Positions 36,281 to 46,800 of a DNA stretch of 64,000 nucleotides are shown here, one piece after another (positions within the stretch are counted from its first letter, which is position 1; the number at the start of each line of letters is the position of its first letter). The stretch is from the NCBI RefSeq assembly GCF_932294415.1, contig NC_065536.1, positions 50,468,354 through 50,532,353 on the forward strand. The letters run 5' to 3'. Below the pieces are notes generated by a model. The model had not been told where the DNA came from and ran no database searches. It saw only the letters and a program-made list of their open reading frames with translations. The position numbers and the translations under genes are program-made. The stretch is from Quercus robur. Its lineage: Eukaryota; Streptophyta; Magnoliopsida; Fagales; Fagaceae.

Positions 36281-36520
36281 ATGAGTAATACCACTGCTAC
36301 ATTATTCTTATGATAAATTCTAAGTTATTAATGATTTTAAATTTTTTTTTTTTGAAACCGACCTTTTCATTCATTCAGATAAATGTAAATAATCCAAATA
36401 CAGGGCTTCTACAGCAGGTGGTGGAGTTTCCTCCAACCATATCATTTCCTTAACTACATTTTTATCATACCTAGCAAGTACGTGTGCCACTGAGTTAGCA
36501 CTTCGCTTCACATGACTAAA

Positions 36521-39500
36521 CTAAGCCCATCGAAGTCCTGTTGCAAGCCACTGGATATCCTGGACAACGTGACCAAGCCGAGACAAGTTAGGTCCACCAT
36601 GTGAAAGTGAGGACATCACAGCCACGTTGTCTCCCTCGATGAGCAGCTCCGAAAAACCTGCATCAATTGCAAACTCCATCGCCCTTCGACAAGCCAGCGT
36701 TTCTGCCACTTCACTGTCCTCAACCGGCGGTCCTTTTGCAGACATGGCTGCCATGACCTCTCCATTCGCGTTCCGTATTATTACTCCAACTCCAGAGCAG
36801 TTCAACTCCTTGAAGATTGCGGCATCAAAATTTAGCTTGTAGATCAGATCCGTAGGGGCAACCTAGGTGTTTGTATTCAATCGTGGCAGCTGGGGATTCA
36901 ACTGGTCTTGTGACTATTGAAACTCATTAAGGTAATCCCATGCCCTCTTATTGAGCTATCTCGGGTCTCTCATTTTTCCCCCATGAACTACGGTATTTCT
37001 TTGGCTCCAAATCAGCCAAGACTAAACCAGGAAGAGCTCGAACTCAGCTATGGTTAACCGGATCATCAGTTCTTGAAATAATTGAAGAACATCCTATTGA
37101 CCCACGCTCCATTTTTGCAGCCGAACCAAGCTACCCGCCCAGACATCCCTTGCAACGGCACAATCCCACAGAGCATGGACCCCTGTTTCGGCCTCTCTTG
37201 AACAGAGCATACATACATCTTCATCCATGACTTTTCGTCGCCTAAGATTGGCCCGGGTTGGCAGAATATTTTGACAAGCACGCCACCCAAATACTTTAAT
37301 TTTCTTAGGCACGTTAAGCATCCAAAGTTTAGACCACACCTGAACACCAATCGGACCGGTTGATGTTTCTGCCCATGACTCCATCTTCTTGAGCTGTCTT
37401 GCCACATGGTAGCCGGATTTGACCGAATAAACTCCCTTCTTTGTATGTAACCACATTATCACATCTGAGGCTTGTCTATGGCTTAGGGGAATTTTGAGAA
37501 TAGCATCGACATCCTCCTTATGGAAATTTGCCCGTATTATTTCACTATACCACATTTTCTGCTCTTGGTTAATGAGGTCCGAGACAAACCAACCACCCTC
37601 CTCCATCCTAGGTGGATGCAAAAATCCATTCGTTAGGTAATTCGGGATCCACTTATCCATGGAGACTCTAATATTTGAGCCATCTCCCACTCTCCAACAA
37701 CATCCAAATTTTAGGATTGGAATTGTCGCCATTATACTCTTCCACACATAAGAGCAATTAGGAGAAGCCGAGGCATCCAATAAGTGGCTCCTCGGGAAAT
37801 ACCTAGCTTTGAAACACTTGGCCATCAGAGAGTCTTGCTGCTGTATTAGTCTCCATCCCTGTTTTGCCAACATGGCAAGATTAAAAGTTGTTAGGTCTCT
37901 AAAACCCAAACCTCCCATCTTCTTAGCTTCGGTCAATTTATCCCAGCTTTTCCAGTGAATTTTCCTATTCTCTCCTTCCTGCCCCCACCAAAATCTGGCA
38001 CACATAGCATTGAGTTCGTCACAAAGTTTCTTGGGTAATTGGAATACCCCATGGAATACGTGGGGATAGATTGAGCCACTGCCTTTATTAATACCTCCTT
38101 CCCACCTCTAGATAGCATCTTTCCCTTCCACCCTTGAAGCTTCTTCCATACCCTATCTTTCAGGTAAGCAAATGAGTGGTATTTAGCTCGCCCCACTAGC
38201 GTGGGCAAGCCCAAGTACGTCTCAAACCGATCCACCTCCTTTACTCCTAAAGAATCTTTGATCCATCTCTTCTGCTCAAGTGGTGTGTTACCACTAAAGT
38301 AAATGGAAGATTTCTCCAAATTAATGCATTGACCCGATGCCCCAGCATACACCTGTAAGATCTTTGAGATCACCTGGACTTCATTTTGAGTAGCTTGACA
38401 AAATATCAATGAGTAATCTGCAAACAAAAGATTAGTAATTCTTGAGGCCCTCCTGCAAATGGACACCCCTCTGATTTGTCCCTCCATTTCTGCTTTATGA
38501 AGTAATGAGGTGAATCCTTCTGTACATAAAAGAAAAAGATATGGTGAAAGAGGGTCTCCTTGTCGGAGACCCCTAGAAGGAGTAATATGACCATATGTTT
38601 TCCCATTTATTAGGATAGAATAAGATGGTGTAGTAACACAACACATGACTCTATCCACCCAGACCTCAGGAAAACCCAATTTAATCATAATACCCTTTAG
38701 AAAGCTCCACTCAACCCGATCATATGCCTTACTAACATCCAGTTTAAGAGCAATAGACCCTTTTTTCCCTGTTTTCCTACCATGCATAGTATGTAAGGTC
38801 TCATATGCAACCAATACATTATCTGTTATCAGGCGACCAGGGACGAATGCACTTTGTGTTGGGGATATAATCTGGGGTAGAATTTGTTTCAGTCTATTGG
38901 CAAGGACTTTGGATATTATTTTATATATGACATTGCAAAGGCTAATTGGTCGGAAATCAGACATTTTTTCAGGGGATTTCACCTTGGGTATAAGAACAAT
39001 ATAAGTAGAATTTATCTCAGACACCATATGACCAGAATTAAAAAAATCTAACACTGCTTTAACCACCAAATCACCAACAACATGCCAAAATTTTTGATAA
39101 AAACGAGGATTCATACCATCGGGTCCTGGAGCTTTTGTTGGTCCCATTTGGAACAATGCTGTTTTGACCTCATCTGCACTAAATGTACTAGACAAAACAT
39201 ACTGCATGTCCGGAGTAATTTTTGGATTGACAGTGTTTAGACACTCCTCCATCCTATCACATGTGCCTGCCTTGAACAAATTCTCAAAATACTCTATCGC
39301 CACCCCAGCAATACCATCTTCCTCTTCAACCCACCTACCCTCTACATTTTTAATGCTTTGGATATGATTTCTCCGTCTTCTTTGCGATGCCTTTGAATGG
39401 AAAAACTTTGTATTCTTATCTCCATGTTTTAGCCAAGAAATTCTGGACCTCTGTGCCCAATAAATCTCTTGCTTGAGCAATAAAGCGTCAAGATTTTTGC

Positions 39501-40503
39501 TGGCCACCAAGAACTCTGCTTTGCTTTCCTCTGTTAACTCTGCCTCATTCAGTTGTTCTATTTGCCTTTGAAGCCTCTTTATTTCCTCATATTGGGGATG
39601 AGTTTTAGAAGATCCCCATGCATTAAGGTCCATTGCACAAGCAGCCACTTTTTGCCTCACCAAATCCAATGATAATGAGTCGGCCCCACCACATTCCCAT
39701 GCATGCTTTATCACGTCTTCACAATCCTCATGCAAGAGCCAATTTTCCTCAAACTAAAACCTTCTTCTTCCTACATGCCATATCTTCTTTGAACCAAGAA
39801 CCTGCAAAATAATGGGAAGATGGTTTGAGGTGTGAGAAGAAAGGTGGGTCACTGTGCTTCTTGGAAATTTTACTCTCCAATCAATAGATGCTTTGGCTCG
39901 GTCTAATCTCTGTCTAGTGTTCGCATCTCCAGGACGTTTATTATTCCATGTATATTGATAGCCCCGAAATCCCAAGTCCTCTAATTGACAATCATCCAAT
40001 GCCTCTCGAAACGCATCCATTTGGGAGTGGTCTGGTGGTCTTTTACTTAGCTTCTTTGTAGAGTTAAGAATTGCGTTAAAATCTCCCAAACACACCCATG
40101 GCCCGTCAGTAATCTGCCTAAGCTTCCTTAGAAGTGCCCATGACTTTATTTTCTCTCTTGCCTCCGGCCATCCGTAGAAACCCGAAAGGAACCACACGAA
40201 CCCATCCTCCTCAACCACCTTGGCCAGAATATGGTTAGCCGTGTAGTTGATAATTTCCAGCTGAATGTCTTTCTTCCATATTAATGCAAGTCCACCCCCT
40301 GTATTAGGATACTTCACTATGAACCGGTTAGGGAATGGTAAGTCACCACAATTTTCATCAAAACCCTCCTTATCCAATCTAGTTTCCATCAAAAAACAAA
40401 CCATAGGAGCTTGATCCCTCACAAGATTGTGAAGGCTTCGAACTGTCCAAGGGTTCCCAAGCCCTTGGCAGTTCCAGCTTAATAGTTTCATGGCTTCCAG
40501 CAA
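36521..40503 (-). pseudogene. LINE ORF2: endonuclease-reverse transcriptase-RNase H, broken
   Basis: The endonuclease starts with MKLLSWNCQGLGN (about 40491) and runs to an in-frame TAG at 39754-39756. Reverse transcriptase continues in the same frame to about 37940, with GPDGMNPRFYQKFW, PISLCNVIYKIISK and GLRQGDPLSPYLF. The catalytic FADD box reads FADY (codon at 38413-38415), removing a metal-binding aspartate. A one-base frameshift lies near 38050. The zinc-binding zf-RVT region follows (38005-37094; CMLCSREAETGVHALWDC). RNase H (about 36830-36521; NFDAA, then GVGVIIRNANGEV) is separated from it by further stops. In intact relatives ORF2 nicks DNA and reverse-transcribes the LINE RNA at the target site. 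Confidence 0.9.
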
Positions 40504-41866
40504 GGGTGACCCACCACCCTCGCCGATATCTGGTCGTCATCTTTGTCATCTGCTTCCGTCTTACTCCTCTTCCCAGTCTGTGCTTATAACTCGTATGGCT
40601 GTCTTTGTTTTCTAGTTCCGTAGCACTTCTTTTTCCTAACAACAACAGGGGTTGTTTACTTCCTTTCTCATTTGGCCCATGAAACTCACGTCGTAACCTA
40701 ACCCAAGTTGATTTGGGCTTAGTCACTTCAGGCCCATCATGCATGTTGTTCACCACGTAATCCATATCAGCTTGGCCCTCCGGAATTATTGCGCACTCAT
40801 TGCGTGCATTCTCTCCAGCCGTTTCATCCTCTCCCAACTTTCCCGTTGTTAACTTCCTATCAGTCTTCAAATCCCCATTAACTCCTCCAATAATTTCCGT
40901 ATCCGCCTCCACAACAACATTTAATTCCAATATACGTAACGCACTATCAGTTACATTTTCGAAAATCTCGGTTTCATCGTCCACGCGGCTCCCCACCTCC
41001 TTAAGGTTTTCGTTAGGGCTTTTCTCCGCCGCCGAGCCACTAGATTGACCGGAAGGCTTGACTCCATTGCCCACTCCTCTGTCGGAATTTTTTTCTGCAT
41101 AACGCTTCGTTGGTGATATACTCCGACCCCCTATCGCTTTAAGCCAGTCACCGTATTGGTAGTTCATCTCAGAGCCACTTTTTGTCGCAGTAAAATGGCT
41201 GGCACAGTGACGCAAATTGTACCCCAGTAATCCACAGTAATGGCAGAACAAGGGGAGGCGCTCATATTTAAACTTAACCCATGAGCGTTCCCCGTCGGAC
41301 CCAGCTATGAACCCACCTCTCCGGAGCGGCTTTGAGATTGGCAAGGCTACCTTAACCCTCATAAAATAGTTTGGGTCCTCCTGCTTTCTTCTATCTTCAA
41401 CCTCCACCACCTCTCCTAGTCTGCCCCCCACTTCCTTTGCTACACGGGATGACACCATATCGAAGGGTGCACCCCATATCTAGACCTAAAGGGCAGCATG
41501 TTGGAGCTGAACATTTTCTACTTTCATCCCTTTTTTCCACCGTGTGAGCAGTAGCAGTTGGTTATCAAAAGACCATGGCCCACCCCTCAGTATTCGTTCC
41601 ATATCAAACTCTGTATCAAACTTAAACTAGAATAGATTAAAGCCCACTTCAACAATCTGCACCTTATCTTCCAAGCCCCATGCTCTCCGTAATGTGGTTT
41701 TCGCTGCCTTCTTGTTAAATGGTTTGCATGTGAGAAACTTGCCAATCAAACTCATAGTGCAGCTCTCAATCTCAGATCGACGTCCTTCATCTGAAATGGT
41801 TATCGTTTCTTCTTCGTCAGCAGTCAACTTCATATTCTCCAAGCAGTTAATCACTTCATCCGCCAT
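40379..41866 (-). pseudogene. LINE ORF1: DUF4283/zinc-knuckle protein, broken
   Basis: It begins MADEVINCLENMKL at 41866. In-frame TAG codons at 41627-41629, 41486-41488 and 41480-41482 interrupt it; the frame then stays open to 40379, overlapping ORF2 by about 125 bp. The N-terminal part (LIGKFLTCKPFNKKA, WGLEDKVQIVEVGFNLF) is the DUF4283 region of plant LINE ORF1. The zinc knuckle reads CHYCGLLGYNLRHC, with Tyr where a zinc-ligand His is expected. ORF1 proteins bind the element RNA. Confidence 0.85.
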
Positions 41867-42060
41867 TGCCTTCCAAGAGCTTTATTATTGTGATAATTCT
41901 TAGATAACACGGTAAAAAACTAGAATAAAATACCCTTAGGCCAAGCCAAGGGAGGGAGAAGCTCGTTGAGAACGAGAGAAAGCACTCCTACTGAGAGGAG
42001 AGAAAAAAAAATCTCTAAACCGACTCTTCTACTAGCTTGTGTGACCATTAATGATTTTAA

Positions 42061-42499
42061 TTTAAATTTAATATTGAAATTACTTTTCTGTTTGCTTATA
42101 ATAATAATAACTCAATAAGTTTTGTTATGAAAATGTGGTGGACCTATAATAACATGAAATGAATTATTTGCTTGTTTAATGGCTTCTGTTGTATGAGAAA
42201 ATACACAGATGTATGTCTCTCTTCTCTCATAGTTAGTAGGATCCATCAGCCTGTAAGAGGGGAGAAGCATACACCCGAAACAAAGTATACTTCCTCCCGT
42301 GGCATTTTCTATGTGTTATCCACTCACGTGGCTTTTATTTGATGTGAACACATTCACATCCAAGAAAAACAGGAATGACATAAAACAGCTGTAAAATGAG
42401 GTGCAGATCTATGTATTATTTAATTTGCTCTTTTGACATGGAGTTTTAACCAACCATAGACATCCTCGTCAGTTTACAGCTGAATCATAAAAAAAAATT
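42061..42499. other. Intergenic DNA between LINE and MITE
   Basis: No gene, RNA or clear repeat seen; AT-rich non-coding sequence. Confidence 0.45.
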
Positions 42500-42506
42500 A
42501 ACATTC

Positions 42507-43267
42507 TTAAATTTAGGCCAAAATGGGTAATTAGTCATAATTTTCTAATTATATAGTTGGTAGTTCTGGTTCTCAAACTATATTTTTTACTAGCATTTCG
42601 AGTCTAAGAGACTCGATTTAGCGTCTATAAATCGAGTTTTTGGGACTCGATTTTTATGGGTTGTTCATGTCTGATGTGGCACTTTTTCCACGTGGCATCT
42701 ACATGGAAATCGAGTTTTTAAGACTCGATTTACATCTAAAAAGAAAACAAAGAAAACCACAAGGACAACAGGAAAAGAAAACCACAACAACAGAAAATAT
42801 GTGTTCATCAGAGAAGAATATGTGTTCATCAGAGAAGAAAGAAAGAAAGAAAAAAAACCAGAGAAGAAAGAAAAAAAAAAAAAAAAAAACCCAGAAACAA
42901 AAACAGGGGTCGCGCGGCAACCTGGGTCGCGGGTTCGCGCGCGGCCTGGGTCTGGCGCGGCCTGGTCTTGCGCGGCCTAGGTCGGCTTGAGCTACATCTC
43001 CATTTCTTCTTCTTCTTCTTCTCTTTCTTTCTTTTTTTTCTTTCTCTTCGCGTTTTTTGCAGTTTCTGCATTTTGGGTCATTAATAATATTATTTTTGGG
43101 TTAGAAATTCATGCCACGTGGAAAAAGTGCCAAAAACTCGATTTATAGACCCTAAATCGAGTCTCTTAAACTCAAAATGCTTGTAAAAAGTATAGTTTGA
43201 GAACCAAAACTACCAACTACATACCTAGAAAATTAGGGCTAATTACTCATTTTGGCCTTAAATTTAA
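42507..43267. mobile_element. Long-TIR Mutator-like MITE upstream of urease, 761 bp
   Basis: Inverted arms of about 150 bp: TTAAATTTAGGCCAAAATGG at the left and its counterpart ending 43267, including GTTGGTAGTT-TGGTTCTCAAACTATA. AACATT on both sides (42500-42505, 43268-43273) may be the target duplication. Inside each arm, ACTCGATTT and its complement AAATCGAGT recur. The core has an A-rich purine tract, then CGCGCGGCCTGG-type repeats (42913-42990), then a pyrimidine tract. It ends about 530 bp before the urease ATG. Confidence 0.75.
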
Positions 43268-43533
43268 AACATTGTGTTTTAACATTTTCTGTACTACACT
43301 TTGCACAACTTTCAACACACCCATAAATAAAACAAAGAAAAAAAAAAGCCACTGGTTTTAGCAGAAAAAATAGCTCAAACTTCAAACTTGTACCTTCCTT
43401 TAAGCACTCACTTCTCTGTTTTCTCTCTCGAGCAACGATCGCACTAGCTCAGATCAATTTTTTTTTTCCTAATCGTGTAAGAACTAAGAATACAATTTTC
43501 ATTACAAAAATCTTGTTACGGTCTCAATCTCAA

Positions 43534-43565
<32 letters not shown>

Positions 43566-43801
43566 CTGTCTCCTGCTGAACTTATCTCTGTATTTTCAAT
43601 ATCAGGAAATCATTTTTTTAATCACTAAATGATTTTTCTGTACTGGGTTTTCGATCTAAGATCATGTAATTACTGAATTAGTTGCTTAATCAATAATCAG
43701 TAATATAGTTTGGTCTCTCCTGTTTCCGAATGTTTAGGCTCTGATTACAACTGCGACAGTTGCATTGACTTTAGAGAGAGTTGAGAGTGAGAAGTGGGAA
43801 A
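43268..43801 (+). promoter_or_regulatory. Urease promoter/leader region
   Basis: Between the MITE and the start codon lie an A-run, a CT-rich stretch (TCTCTGTTTTCTCTCTCGAG near 43411), a (TA)n tract at 43535-43560 and a GAGAG-rich leader immediately before ATG at 43802. A clear TATA box was not singled out. Confidence 0.35.
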
Positions 43802-46800
43802 ATGAAGCTGGCACCGAGAGAGGTTGAGAAACTGAGCCTACATAATGCTGGGTTCTTGGCACAGAAGCGTCTTGCTCGTGGTTTACGCCTCAATTACTCT
43901 GAAGCTGTGGCACTCATAGCCACTCAGGTTGCTTCTATTCTCTGTTTTTTCTTTTTCTATTTTTGGTATTTTATTATTATAAGCTGTAAAATAATGATAG
44001 GTAGGCAATAGAGAGTTTGATTTTGGATAGGATAGAACAGTAAAGAGGCCATGATTAGTCTGTTGAGGAATTTTAGTAAACAACAAATTTTTGGGACTAA
44101 TGTTTTGTCGTTGATGCGTGTATAAACTTATGTATGTATGAAGCTTTTATAAGCAGAAAAATTGGGTGTGTTATGAAAAATGAAGATCAAGAATTTGTTG
44201 CTCTTCACTGATGTTTTTATTTTTTAATTGTTTAAGATTTTGGAGTTTGTACGCGATGGTGAGAAAACGGTTGCAGAATTGATGGATATTGGGAAACAAC
44301 TTCTAGGAAGGTATAATTGTGAATTTTATGTATCATTTGTTTTTATTTTATTTTGTTGTTTTCCTAATGTTATTTGTGCAAGGCATAGATTCAATTCCTG
44401 TTAGCTTGTTTAAGTATTGATGCAATGGTAAATTAGAAGTGATAACTTCCAATTTATATCATCTAAATGTTGGCTTTGTGTGTTAACAGGAGACAAGTTC
44501 TTCCAGCTGTTGCACATCTTTTGCATATGGTACAGGTAATCGAGCAAAATTAAGGTTCTTTGTTGATATTGATGAACCTTTGCTTTGGACCTATCTAAGC
44601 AATGCATTATTTGTACCTTTTTTTAAATAAAAATAATATATAAAAAAATTAATTCATGCTAGTAATTTTGTTATATTGAGTATTGCATACTATTTAGTAT
44701 GAAAATTTGTTGGATTTTTTCTTTTTCTTTTTGAACTTTCCAATTATTGATATTACGGTTTAAAAAGCTTGAAACATAATGCTTGATGATGAACTTGTGT
44801 CAAACTGACCTGCACCCCCCTCCCCTTCTTCCCCTAAAAAAAGAAAAAAGAAATTTACTTCCAACTATATATTATTAAGTTAATTTGAATGTAGGTTGAA
44901 GGGACCTTTCCTGATGGGACTAAATTAATCACCGTTCATGATGCAATTGCTAGTGAAAATGGAAATCTGGAGTTAGCTTTACATGGTTCATTTCTTCCAG
45001 GTATGGGCTTACCTTGGGTTGTACAGTTTAGAATTACTTTCTTTTGGGACCTACATGTCCCATATTGTGTAGTTTCAAGATTTTTGGTCAGCAGAAGCAT
45101 TCTATGGAGATTTTATATGTTACTCTGCACCCATTGCTTCTGGACAAGACATTTTATGTCCTATCCTTTGAACTTAAAATGAAATTGAAGTCTTCATATA
45201 TCCAGAATCAAACTAAGTTTTTTCATTGATGAATATCAGTTAAATTTTGTAGTAAAGAGTTGTTCATAATGATTGATGAAGACTTTCTATCTTCTGGTGT
45301 CTTTATTTCCTCGTTAGAAAGAAAATTTCCATATTTTTCTTTTAAAGTGATTGTGAGAAACTTGTAAAGAGTAGGAAATCTATTATCTAAATTGAAGCAA
45401 GTTTTCCTCAAAAAGACCTATGGAAATTTGAGCACAGATTTGACAACTTTCCGGACATGAATAGATTTTGATATCTCATGAGCTTAGACTCTGCTCATTT
45501 GATTAAAAAAATCTATCAATTTTGTATCACACAGAACAATATAATCGATCCTTTTACATTTCTGCCTATCTTTCATTAATGGGCATGGTTAAGCTCAGTG
45601 TATTCACTTCAAAACTATTCAGTCTTCTGTAATATATTCAAAAAATGTTCAGTAGGTTATGTACCAGCTCTCTACAAATATAAATGGAGTTGAAGTTAAA
45701 ATATTTCTTTTAATATGCATCATGTTTAATATTGAATGCACATTGATGAAGAACTTTTGTACAGTTCCTTCATTAGACAAGTTTCCTGATATAGAAGACA
45801 AGAAATTTCCTGGCGAAATAATATATGGAGATGGAAATATTACACTTAATCATGGAAGGAAAGCAGTAATCCTCAAAGTTGTCAGCACTGGAGACAGGCC
45901 AGTTCAGGTGTTTTTCTTTAACCTATCATTTCTTATATTTGTTGGATGCTTTTCTTTTTTCTTTCTCATTTATATTTATCGGTAGTTAGTTAGAAATTTG
46001 TACCGAACTGCTATCAACTTCCTATTATGTTCATTTACAACATCAGGATTTGATAATGAAACTTGTACATGTTTCCTGAGTTATAGTACTGAACTCTGAT
46101 ATTTTAATAATGAAAAAAATGCTTGCAATATTTTTTCAATTGACTGGCAGGGCAGATTTCTTTCCCTTTCTACGATGGGATAGTTGAGATTCTTTCTGTA
46201 GTTTGAATTGTTTTGTATGAATTACAAGGGAAATAGTCAATAGTAGCTCATTCATAGTTGGAGGATGAAGAAATTTTTTAAGCTATAGCTCATATGACAC
46301 CTCCTCCTCTTGTAAAAAGCAAGGTGGAGGGTTAGATTGTGGGTTCAAGACACAGTGGGTATGTGTATAGTACTTATATATATATATATATATATAAAAG
46401 GTTTTCAAGCACAGACAAAGTCACATGTTTCTAATTGGTCAACATCTTGTTTGCATTCTCTTTCTGTGGTTAACCTGATTAAATAGATGATACCGTTATT
46501 TTAATCATTCCTCACTGTTTCAGGTTGGCAGCCACTATCACTTTATTGAGGTGAATCCCTACTTGGTTTTTGATCGATGGAGAGCATATGGCATGCGCCT
46601 GAATATACCCGCAGGGACAGCTACACGGTTTGAGGTTGTACTTGCAATCTTTATGGATTACTTTTATTTTCATTTTATAAGTTTTTACTATTAATCAATG
46701 AAATTAAACTAAAATTTGTTTAGTTGTTTATCTGCTGTAAATACATATATGCCTATATCTTTAGCTTTTTATTACTTCATGTCTAAGGAATATATTACCT

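Larger units (their letters stand above)
36341..42046 (-). mobile_element. Full-length LINE (L1-type) retrotransposon, inactivated
   Basis: A 5.7-kb element on the - strand. Its poly(A) tail appears as the T-run at 36342-36353. A perfect 14-bp target duplication ATTAATGATTTTAA flanks it (36327-36340 and 42047-42060), so both ends are intact. It contains ORF1 (nucleic-acid-binding) and ORF2 (endonuclease, reverse transcriptase, zinc-binding, RNase H), both broken by a few point changes. Full length is unusual for LINEs, which are mostly 5'-truncated. Confidence 0.93.

Noticed and set aside
42640..43071. Basic, Lys-rich open frames upstream of urease
   Set aside because: They translate the purine-rich core of the inverted-repeat element; composition artefact.
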